Assembly (NCBI GenBank): GCA_029975915.1
Contig: JARKOC010000423.1
Coordinates: forward strand, 1 to 6,618
Reading direction: 5' to 3'
Origin: Bryobacteraceae bacterium
Lineage (GTDB): Bacteria; Acidobacteriota; Terriglobia; Bryobacterales; Bryobacteraceae
Length of the DNA: 6,618 nt
The notes beneath the pieces were generated by a model that saw nothing but the letters and a program-made list of their open reading frames with translations, was not told the DNA's origin and did no database searches. Positions 1-4,669 of this stretch are shown here, in pieces. A program made the position numbers and the translations under genes. Within the stretch, counting starts at the first letter, position 1. Each line of letters begins with the position of its first letter.

Positions 1-1
1 C

Positions 2-853
2 GCGGACTGGGGCGTCAAGACCTACAAGGGCGTCCGCGAGGACGGCAGCGCCTGGAAGAAGGTCGTGACCTGGTTCGGGTACAAACTGCACCTGGTCGCC
101 GACTCCCGCTACGAGGTCCCACTGGCATTCCATCTGACCCGAGCATCCCGAGCCGACGTGGTCGAGGGCCGCCGCCTGGTCCGGTCGTTTCATGACCGGC
201 AGCCTCAGGTCGCGACCCGGGCCAAGGAACTATCCGCCGACCGGGGCTACGATTCCGGGGACTTCAATGCGGAGTTGTACGACGACTACGGCATCATCCC
301 TGTCATCGACACCCGCCGGATGTGGAAGGACGGCGAGGCCACCCGGCCCCTCTTCCCGGACCGGGTGGACACCATCGTCTACGACGAGCGCGGCCAGGTC
401 TCCTGCGTGTGTCCACGGTCGGGCGATGTCCGTCACATGACTTTCTGCGGCTTCGAAAAGGACCGCAAGACCTTGAAGTACCGCTGCCCCGCAGCCGCCC
501 TCGGCCTGCATTGCAAGGGCCGACTGGAATGCGAAAAGGGACGCCGCATCGGTTCCTACGGCCGCGTTGTTCGCGTCCCCCTGGACACGGACCGGCGGAT
601 CTTCACGCCACGGGCCCGCCACACCTACACATGGCTCGACGCCTACAAGCACCGGACCGCCGTCGAGCGCGTCTTCAGCCGCGTTGATGGCGTCTTCGGT
701 TTCGAGCACCACACCATCCGGGGCTTCGCCAAGATGGAAGCACGGATCACCCTGGCTCTCCTGGTCAACTTCTGCATGGCCTTGGCGCGCGTCCGCCTCG
801 GCCAGGTGGAACGATTGCGGTCACTTGTCGCTCCCCTGCCACGGGCCGCCTGA
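2..853 (+). CDS. DDE transposase, C-terminal part (IS1182/IS4-like), cut by the left window edge
   Basis: A cut-and-paste transposase would bind its element's ends and catalyse strand transfer. The frame is open from base 2, so the gene starts outside the window and 283 residues are visible. The GTG at 65 is internal, because the preceding codons already read like the family (ADWGVKTYKG, then WFGYKLHLVADS). Seen motifs are a probable second catalytic Asp in SADRGYDS (codon 239-241) and a probable catalytic Glu in RTAVERVFSRV (codon 665-667). Between them lies a Cys-rich insertion with CVC at codons 404-412 and four further Cys up to about 532, typical of IS1182-type DDE transposases. The first catalytic Asp should lie upstream of the window. 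The C-terminus appears intact and ends in a normal TGA stop. The family name is from memory of motifs; a related IS5/IS4 group is possible. Confidence 0.88.
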   Translation, partial: ADWGVKTYKGVREDGSAWKKVVTWFGYKLHLVADSRYEVPLAFHLTRASRADVVEGRRLVRSFHDRQPQVATRAKELSADRGYDSGDFNAELYDDYGIIPVIDTRRMWKDGEATRPLFPDRVDTIVYDERGQVSCVCPRSGDVRHMTFCGFEKDRKTLKYRCPAAALGLHCKGRLECEKGRRIGSYGRVVRVPLDTDRRIFTPRARHTYTWLDAYKHRTAVERVFSRVDGVFGFEHHTIRGFAKMEARITLALLVNFCMALARVRLGQVERLRSLVAPLPRAA

Positions 854-883
854 CCCGCGGCCCTGCTGGAAAATCCGGTCGTG

Positions 884-961
884 CCCCGATCTCGGGCTGG
901 GTGCGCGCTCGCACCTTGGATCCGACCCCAAATCGCCCCTGTCAGGCCTGGGTTTCGGGTC
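884..961 (+). repeat. Cluster of inverted repeats downstream of the DDE transposase
   Basis: Three inverted repeats occur within 80 bases after the transposase stop. The first is CCCGA/TCGGG at 885-889 and 892-896. The second is GGTGCG/CGCACC at 900-905 and 910-915 with a 4-nt loop. The third is an imperfect 11-bp pair at 924-934 and 951-961 (GACCC and AAA blocks against GGGTC and TTT blocks, 9 of 11 matching). None is followed by a T run, so a classical intrinsic terminator is not supported. They may be transcription-ending hairpins or part of the terminal structure of the insertion sequence. Confidence 0.4.
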
Positions 962-1048
962 AGTAGGGTGAAGTTCGGTACCACCGCAGATCCTGATTGA
1001 GTAGAAACAGGCCCTTTTGCGATCCCGCCCCCTGCCAGTCGCCAGAAC

Positions 1049-1123
1049 GAGAAGGGGTTTGCACAGCCCGGCTTTCGTGACGACGCCGAGTTGCGTCTGA
1101 CCGCCGCCGGGGTGCTGCAAACC
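1049..1123 (-). repeat. Candidate oriIS end of the IS91-like element, next to a GAAC tetranucleotide
   Basis: An 8-bp perfect inverted repeat (GGTTTGCA at 1056-1063, TGCAAACC at 1116-1123) lies downstream of the IS91-type genes. Reading out of the element on the minus strand, it is followed seven bases later by GTTC (GAAC on the plus strand at 1045-1048). IS91-family elements are known to insert next to GAAC or CAAG, with the ori end adjacent. Position and flank fit, but the tetranucleotide is common and the loop is long (52 nt), so the assignment is inference. Confidence 0.35.
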
Positions 1124-1141
1124 TCGGGTTGAGCCAAGCCG

Positions 1142-1393
1142 CTAGGCACGGGCGCGGCAGGCGGTGTGGCTATGGGGACGTTGGAGCCGAGGGGGCGTTC
1201 CGAGGGGGCGACGACGGGGGTGCGGCCCGGTCGTCGTCGGCTGGAGGCTGGCGGCCGGGCGTCCGGAGTGGTCGCGGCCGGGCCCGGGGACGGGTTCGGG
1301 TGCGTGGGTCGCGGCGCCCAGGACGGATCGATGCGGTCCCGTGCCGGGCGGGGATTGGAGCCAGGGGCCGACGGCCGCGAGGATGCCGGTCAT
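1142..1393 (-). CDS. Possible small Pro/Arg-rich ORF, translationally coupled to the IS91-like transposase
   Basis: This 83-residue ORF begins with an ATG that overlaps the transposase stop codon as ATGA (1390-1393). It is preceded by a perfect GGAGG (1401-1405) at 7-nt spacing. That start context is far better than expected by chance and is as good as the recombinase's. The product begins MTGILAAVGPWLQSPPG, then becomes rich in Pro, Arg, His and Thr, with no recognisable domain and no membrane segment. Third codon positions are mostly G or C, as in the neighbouring genes. In DNA this GC-rich, open frames arise easily, and the frame stays open far back through the transposase, so frame length is no evidence. 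I do not recognise the protein. It could be an accessory protein of the element, or the coupling could be accidental. Confidence 0.42.
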   Translation of the reverse strand: MTGILAAVGPWLQSPPGTGPHRSVLGAATHAPEPVPGPGRDHSGRPAASLQPTTTGPHPRRRPLGTPPRLQRPHSHTACRARA

Positions 1394-2613
1394 GACGTGT
1401 CCTCCGTCGCGGGTACCGGCGGTGCGGCGCCGACCAGGCACGGCCGGGCGAGAGGTCTGCGGATCAGCCTGCCGCCGCAGCAGGGACACTGCGTCGGATC
1501 GAGCCCGGTCAGTTCCAGCAGGCGCTGTTCCCAGTCGACGGGCTCGCGTTTCGGCGGCTCCGGAGCGTGCAGCGCCCGCCGGGCCGCGGCGAGGCGGGTG
1601 TTGACGTTGCCGGACGCGAGGATTCCGAAGTGACGGATCTTCACGTAGCCCTTGGGCAGGACGTGGAGCAGGAAGCGCCGGATGAATTCGTCCGGGGCGA
1701 GGCTCGCGATCTTGCCGTCCCGGGTGTGGAAGTGGACGCCGTCGTCGTCCATCGAGATCAGGCGCTGGTTGGAGATGCCGGTCCGGTGCGTGTACCGCCC
1801 GAGATAGCGGACGACCTGCTCCGGCCCGCCGAAGGGGCGCTTGGCATAGACGACCCACTTCTTCCCGTAGAGGCCGTCGAGCAGGAGCTTGAAGGCCCAG
1901 GCATCCGCGAGCGGGGCGCAGGTGCCGCCAAGGTCGAGCTCTCCGCGGTCGTATGCGGCTTTCAGCCCGGCGAGGACCTTCCCGCGCAGCATCGCGCCGA
2001 GGACGCGGACCGGCAGGAAGAAGCGCGGTCGGGCCGGGATCCAACGGCCGGTGCCGGGGACGAGCCCGCCGCCGGTGACGATGGCGTGGACGTGGGGGTG
2101 CAGGCGCAGGTCGCGAGTCCACGTATGCAGGACCATCGTGAGCCCAGGCTGCGCGCCGAGATGCTTCGGGTCCGCGGCGATCTGGAGCAGCGCGCCCGAG
2201 GCCGCCGCGAAGAGCAGGTCGTACACGAAGGCCGCATTGCGCATCGCGATGGGATTGAGCTCGTGCGGGAGCGTGAAGACCAGGTGGAAGTGCGGCGCTG
2301 GCAGGACCCGGTCCATGCGCGACTCGATCCACTCCGCCTGCGCCAGAGACTGGCACTTCGGGCAGTGCCGGTTGCGGCAGGAGTTGTAGGACGGCCGCTC
2401 GTGGCCGCAGTCCGGGCAGACGTCGAGATGCCCGCCCAGCGCCGCGGTCCGGCACGCCTCGATGGCGTGCATGACGTTGAGCTGGCCCGGCGTCGGGACA
2501 TGGTCCCGGCGGTACGCCTCGCCGTGGGCGCGGAAGATGTCGTCGACCCCCAAGGCGGTCCGCGGCCCCGCGCTCCCCGGCGGGCGCGCCTCATGGCACG
2601 CCCGGTATGCCAC
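1390..2613 (-). CDS. tnpA: IS91-family rolling-circle (HUH, Y2) transposase
   Basis: This replicative transposase would nick the ori end of its element and move it by rolling-circle replication. The 407-residue protein has an N-terminal zinc-binding segment (C66, C69, then C79, H83, C84 and C87 in SCRNRHCPKC). The HUH metal-binding motif is H174-V-H176 in HPHVHAIVTGGG, preceded by HFHLVFTLPHELN. Two candidate nucleophiles are Y270 and Y274 in RYLGRYTHR, the paired tyrosines of IS91. A small Cys cluster (C376, C378, C379) lies near the C-terminus. Length is normal for the family and no frameshift is seen. The start is a GTG 6 nt after the recombinase stop with only a weak GGGG upstream. Family similarity appears to begin near LGVDDIFRAHG (about residue 21), so a later start or coupled translation is possible. 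Confidence 0.96.
   Translation of the reverse strand: MAYRACHEARPPGSAGPRTALGVDDIFRAHGEAYRRDHVPTPGQLNVMHAIEACRTAALGGHLDVCPDCGHERPSYNSCRNRHCPKCQSLAQAEWIESRMDRVLPAPHFHLVFTLPHELNPIAMRNAAFVYDLLFAAASGALLQIAADPKHLGAQPGLTMVLHTWTRDLRLHPHVHAIVTGGGLVPGTGRWIPARPRFFLPVRVLGAMLRGKVLAGLKAAYDRGELDLGGTCAPLADAWAFKLLLDGLYGKKWVVYAKRPFGGPEQVVRYLGRYTHRTGISNQRLISMDDDGVHFHTRDGKIASLAPDEFIRRFLLHVLPKGYVKIRHFGILASGNVNTRLAAARRALHAPEPPKREPVDWEQRLLELTGLDPTQCPCCGGRLIRRPLARPCLVGAAPPVPATEDTS
1401..1405 (-). promoter_or_regulatory. Shine-Dalgarno GGAGG inside the 3' end of the transposase gene
   Basis: The minus strand reads GGAGG, 7 nt upstream of the ATG at 1393, within the last codons of the transposase gene (TEDTS then stop). 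It is the main evidence that the small downstream ORF is translated. Confidence 0.5.
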
Positions 2614-2619
2614 GCGGTG

Positions 2620-3477
2620 CTACCCCAGCACCGCGCCGTCCGGTGTTCCGAGCACGTCCAGCGGGCTCCGCGTCCGCGCGACCCGGGACATGCTGATGTG
2701 CAGGTACCGCGCTGTCGTCCGGATCGAGTTGTGGCCGAGCAGCACCTGGATCGTCCGCAGGTCCGTGCCGCCCTCCAGCAGGTGCGTCGCGAAGGCGTGC
2801 CGCAGGGCGTGGACCGTCACCTTCTTCGTGACACCGCACGTGGCCACGGCCTTGTGCAGCGCGCCCCGCACCGCCTCGGCCGACAGGCAGGTCCCGCGCT
2901 TCCGACCGGGGAAGAGCCGCGTCCCGACCGGACGCTCGATGCGCCAGTACTCGCGCAGCGCCAGCAGCAGGCGGGCAGGCAGGACCACGTACCGGTCCCG
3001 GCCGCCTTTACCGTCCCGGACGTGGATGACGCCCCGGACGCTGTCGATGTCCTCGACCGACAGCCTGCACGCCTCGCTCACGCGCAGTCCCGCGCCGTAC
3101 GCCGCCATCAGCACCATCCGGTGCTTGCGCGACTCGACGGCCCCGAGCAGCCGCTCCACCTCGCTGCCGCTCAACACGTCCGGCAACGGGCGCCGCACCC
3201 GCGGCCACGGAATTCCCGCGACCGCCTCAGGACGACCCAGTGTCACCGCGTACAGGAACTTCAGCCCGGCCACGTACAGCTTCCGGATCGAAACGCTCTT
3301 CCCGCTTTCCACCAGGTGCAGCAGGAACGCCCGGACCTCCGCCTCGCCCATCTCGGCCGGCGAACGCTGGTAGTACGCCGCGAACCGCTTCGCACACCAC
3401 ACGTACCGCGTCCGCGTCAACGGACTGTACCCACGCAGCAAAAGATCCCCTTCCATTCGATCCCGCAGTTGCCCCAT
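2620..3477 (-). CDS. Tyrosine recombinase/integrase of the IS91-like element
   Basis: A XerC/D-like site-specific recombinase of 285 residues. The N-terminal SAM-like DNA-binding domain spans roughly residues 1-90 (RGYSPLTRTRYV onward) and the catalytic domain roughly 100-265. All active-site residues are visible: R132 in GAGLRVSEA, K157 in DGKGGRDR, H223 and R226 in HALRHAFATHLLEGG, H249 in LLGHNS and the nucleophile Y258 in TARYLH. The chosen start is the ATG at 3477 because GGAGG lies 7 nt upstream (3485-3489). The in-frame ATG at 3504 would add nine residues and lacks such a site. It sits 6 nt upstream of the transposase gene, in one operon. A role in resolving or directing transposition is known only loosely for such IS91-associated recombinases and is inference here. 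Confidence 0.96.
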   Translation of the reverse strand: MGQLRDRMEGDLLLRGYSPLTRTRYVWCAKRFAAYYQRSPAEMGEAEVRAFLLHLVESGKSVSIRKLYVAGLKFLYAVTLGRPEAVAGIPWPRVRRPLPDVLSGSEVERLLGAVESRKHRMVLMAAYGAGLRVSEACRLSVEDIDSVRGVIHVRDGKGGRDRYVVLPARLLLALREYWRIERPVGTRLFPGRKRGTCLSAEAVRGALHKAVATCGVTKKVTVHALRHAFATHLLEGGTDLRTIQVLLGHNSIRTTARYLHISMSRVARTRSPLDVLGTPDGAVLG

Positions 3478-3484
3478 GATCGCG

Positions 3485-3489
3485 CCTCC
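3485..3489 (-). promoter_or_regulatory. Shine-Dalgarno deciding the recombinase start
   Basis: The minus strand reads GGAGG, 7 nt before the ATG at 3477. It supports the shorter 285-residue recombinase over the version starting at 3504. Confidence 0.7.
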
Positions 3490-3505
3490 ATGATCGAGTT
3501 TCATC

Positions 3506-3528
3506 GGGCACTCGGGTTTGGAGTGCCC
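3506..3528 (-). repeat. Perfect 8-bp stem hairpin at the 5' end of the IS91-like operon, candidate terIS
   Basis: GGGCACTC (3506-3513) and GAGTGCCC (3521-3528) form a perfect stem with a 7-nt loop, 29 nt upstream of the recombinase start. IS91-type elements end upstream of the transposase operon in a ter site that usually contains secondary structure, and the drop in GC content begins just beyond. It would also lie in the leader RNA if the operon promoter is further upstream. The assignment as ter is inference. Confidence 0.45.
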
Positions 3529-3628
3529 CCCTGTCCGCTGGAGGCAGACTCGATCTCGCGCCGTTGGTCAACGATTTCTTGATCGTGGGATGGTCACGAA
3601 CCGACGAAGACGCCCTTACGGACCTCGC

Positions 3629-3874
3629 ATGTCACCAACTCCCGCGAAGCGGGTTGGTTCAACCAACCAGACTGACGAGGAAGAGAAGAAGAACGCCGGC
3701 AAGACTTTTGATGTTACGTGCGAATTCACGATGGGAGACACGGTTGCTTGCGCGACTTCGGTTCGAACCACGCAAGGGGACTTCACATGTTCGTGCGAGC
3801 CCTGGGAGGAAGATCTCTTCGGGGAGCTTCGATGTCTCGCTGTCGAGGGCAACGTGCTTGAGGAGGGCCTATAG
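3629..3874 (+). CDS. Small Cys-containing ORF directly upstream of the exported barrel protein, possibly 5'-truncated
   Basis: This 81-residue ORF from the ATG at 3629 is acidic and has five Cys (C31, C41, C54, C56, C69), including a CSC motif, after a Lys/Glu-rich stretch. Its TAG stop (3872-3874) directly precedes the ATG of the next gene, and the next gene's Shine-Dalgarno lies inside it. This is typical of a coupled operon pair and is the best evidence that it is real. The frame stays open upstream past an ATG at 3590 into the IS91-like element, and no good ribosome site marks 3629. Disulfide-type Cys without a signal peptide suggest that the original 5' end, perhaps encoding one, was removed by the insertion. 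I do not recognise the family. A non-coding remnant is the alternative. Confidence 0.5.
   Translation: MSPTPAKRVGSTNQTDEEEKKNAGKTFDVTCEFTMGDTVACATSVRTTQGDFTCSCEPWEEDLFGELRCLAVEGNVLEEGL
3635..3668. repeat. Two overlapping, mutually exclusive hairpins / 17-bp palindrome
   Basis: GGTTGGTT (3652-3659), a single C, and AACCAACC (3661-3668) make a perfect 17-base palindrome. Its left arm overlaps a second stem, CCCGC/GCGGG (3641-3645 and 3649-3653), extendable by CCAA/TTGG with a 2-nt bulge. The segment GCGGGTTGG can therefore pair either upstream or downstream, but not both at once. It lies within the first codons of the small ORF at 3629-3874. It may be an operator, an RNA switch-like leader, remnant end DNA of a mobile element, or chance. 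Confidence 0.5.
3861..3867 (+). promoter_or_regulatory. Strong Shine-Dalgarno for the 256-residue exported protein
   Basis: AGGAGGG lies 7 nt before the ATG at 3875, within the last codons of the preceding ORF. It fixes the start of the downstream gene. Confidence 0.75.
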
Positions 3875-4645
3875 ATGGACTTCGCAACCAGACCAATTCC
3901 TATCGTTATGGCGGCCGCTGTGACCATTGCCATCGCTCCACCGGCCTTCGCTGAAGACTTCGATGCGATCGTTGCTCAAGAGAAGTACTATGAGGCACTC
4001 AGAGCCTTCGAGGCGAAAGATCTTGAATCCTGCATCAAACTCTGTGATGGAATTCTCCGATTCCAGCCAGAACACATCAAAGCTATGGCACTTCGAAAGA
4101 AGGCCACATCCGCTCTTTCTACCAAACGCACCTGGGAGCGCTACCTTTCGATGAACAAAACACCCGATGGAATACGGGTGCGTTTCGAGTATCGAAACAG
4201 ATTTCATGGAGGCCCCTATAAGGCACAGAACGGCTGGGGCTACCCAAACATCTTGGGGAACGAAAGCATCCATGAGTTCCATCTGCTCGTCAGCAACCGA
4301 TGGTCATTTGGAAAGATCCTTAACGGTGGAATTGGCGGTGGCATGATGGCCGGGAAGGCACTTGGAGGACACGCATTCGGTCTGTACCTCCGCCCCTTCC
4401 TAGGCATCGCTTTGGTTCCGTTTTCAGACCGCTTCGGTTTGCAGTTGCAGTTGGCGCCCGAATACGGCTATCGCCGAGTTCGGTTCGAGCGAGCGAGAAT
4501 CAAGTACGTTGAATTAAGCGGTTGGACCAATTTCGACTTCCACACTCAACTCCTGATCCAATTGGCTCGTTGGAACGTAATCATTGGCGTTGCAATCGAC
4601 CAGAAGGCTCGTGCTTCTCTTGTCTTGGGACTTGAAGGTTTCTGA
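3875..4645 (+). CDS. Exported protein with a TPR-like segment and a C-terminal beta-barrel-like domain, family unknown
   Basis: This 256-residue protein begins with a clear Sec signal peptide: hydrophobic core about residues 8-22 and a likely signal peptidase I cut after AFA at 26. Residues about 29-81 are helical and read as one to one and a half TPR units (YYEALRAFEAKDLESCIKLC, then FQPEHIKAMALRKKA). From about residue 100 the protein alternates hydrophobic and polar residues with many Gly and aromatic residues, as in GLYLRPFLGIALVPF and GLQLQLAPEYGYRRVRF, and it ends in Phe (LVLGLEGF). Alternating strands with a terminal Phe are the usual signal for outer-membrane insertion by the BAM complex. 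I infer a small outer-membrane barrel with a periplasmic TPR-like N-terminus. The start is supported by a strong Shine-Dalgarno. Codon use is less GC-rich than in the flanking insertion sequences. No named family is recognised. Confidence 0.85.
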   Translation: MDFATRPIPIVMAAAVTIAIAPPAFAEDFDAIVAQEKYYEALRAFEAKDLESCIKLCDGILRFQPEHIKAMALRKKATSALSTKRTWERYLSMNKTPDGIRVRFEYRNRFHGGPYKAQNGWGYPNILGNESIHEFHLLVSNRWSFGKILNGGIGGGMMAGKALGGHAFGLYLRPFLGIALVPFSDRFGLQLQLAPEYGYRRVRFERARIKYVELSGWTNFDFHTQLLIQLARWNVIIGVAIDQKARASLVLGLEGF

Positions 4646-4669
4646 TTCCTCCTGACCTTGGCAGAATCA
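4643..4669. terminator. Weak inverted repeat between two convergent genes, possible bidirectional terminator
   Basis: TGATTC (4643-4648) and GAATCA (4664-4669) overlap the stop codons of the two convergent genes and could form a 6-bp stem with a 15-nt loop. There is no T run and the stem is weak, so this rests on position more than on structure. Confidence 0.2.

Larger units (their letters stand above)
1..976 (+). mobile_element. Right part of an IS1182/IS4-like insertion sequence (right boundary approximate)
   Basis: The transposase C-terminus is followed by about 120 bases of hairpin-rich non-coding DNA, which is the usual arrangement at the right end of such an element. The end itself is not identified, because the left inverted repeat lies outside the window and cannot be compared. 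The limit of 976 is a guess placed just after the inverted repeat at 924-961. It cannot extend far beyond about 1048 if the neighbouring IS91-like element ends there. Confidence 0.45.
854..1141. other. Junction region between two insertion sequences
   Basis: This stretch of nearly 290 bases holds no convincing gene. It lies between the convergent 3' ends of the DDE transposase (plus) and the IS91-like operon (minus). It contains the inverted repeats at 884-961 and the longer-range inverted repeat at 1056-1123. The open frames crossing it are continuations of out-of-frame shadows in GC-rich DNA. Confidence 0.7.
1049..3540 (-). mobile_element. IS91-like rolling-circle insertion sequence carrying a tyrosine recombinase (ends approximate)
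   Basis: The element is defined by two adjacent minus-strand genes, a tyrosine recombinase followed by an HUH/Y2 transposase, in uniformly GC-rich DNA. Some members of the IS91 family carry a recombinase gene upstream of tnpA, so the gene pair is known. Both reading frames look intact with all catalytic residues, so the element may still be active. IS91 elements move by rolling-circle replication and make no target duplication, so the ends cannot be found by a direct repeat. The limits used are a candidate ori end at 1049 and the composition change just beyond the hairpin at 3506-3528; either could be off by tens of bases. Confidence 0.8.

Noticed and set aside
230..712. A 160-codon minus-strand frame inside the DDE transposase.
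   Set aside because: It is fully antisense to a gene with recognisable catalytic motifs, and its Val/Ala/Asp-rich product is a typical antisense artefact.
643..1149. A 168-codon minus-strand frame over the insertion-sequence junction.
   Set aside because: It overlaps the transposase 3' end in antisense and runs into hairpin-rich DNA. There is no recognisable domain.
1962..2594. A 210-codon minus-strand frame beginning with an ATG near the transposase start.
   Set aside because: It is a +1-type shadow of the IS91 transposase, and its Arg/Ser-rich product lacks the zinc and HUH motifs found in the true frame.
3543..3571. A TTGACC (3566-3571) with TCTGCC 17 nt downstream on the minus strand, a possible promoter for the IS91-like operon.
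   Set aside because: The -10 matches the consensus poorly and the position may lie outside the element. It is too weak to list as a promoter.
1567..3582. The longest open frame in the window, 671 codons on the plus strand.
   Set aside because: It lies antisense to both the recombinase and the IS91 transposase, whose catalytic motifs are all on the minus strand. Its product is a low-complexity Arg/Pro/His/Gln-rich sequence, as expected of a shadow frame in GC-rich DNA.
3616..3933. A minus-strand frame starting with a hydrophobic stretch resembling a signal peptide.
   Set aside because: The hydrophobic stretch is the antisense of the real signal-peptide codons of the gene at 3875, and the rest is Ser-rich shadow sequence.
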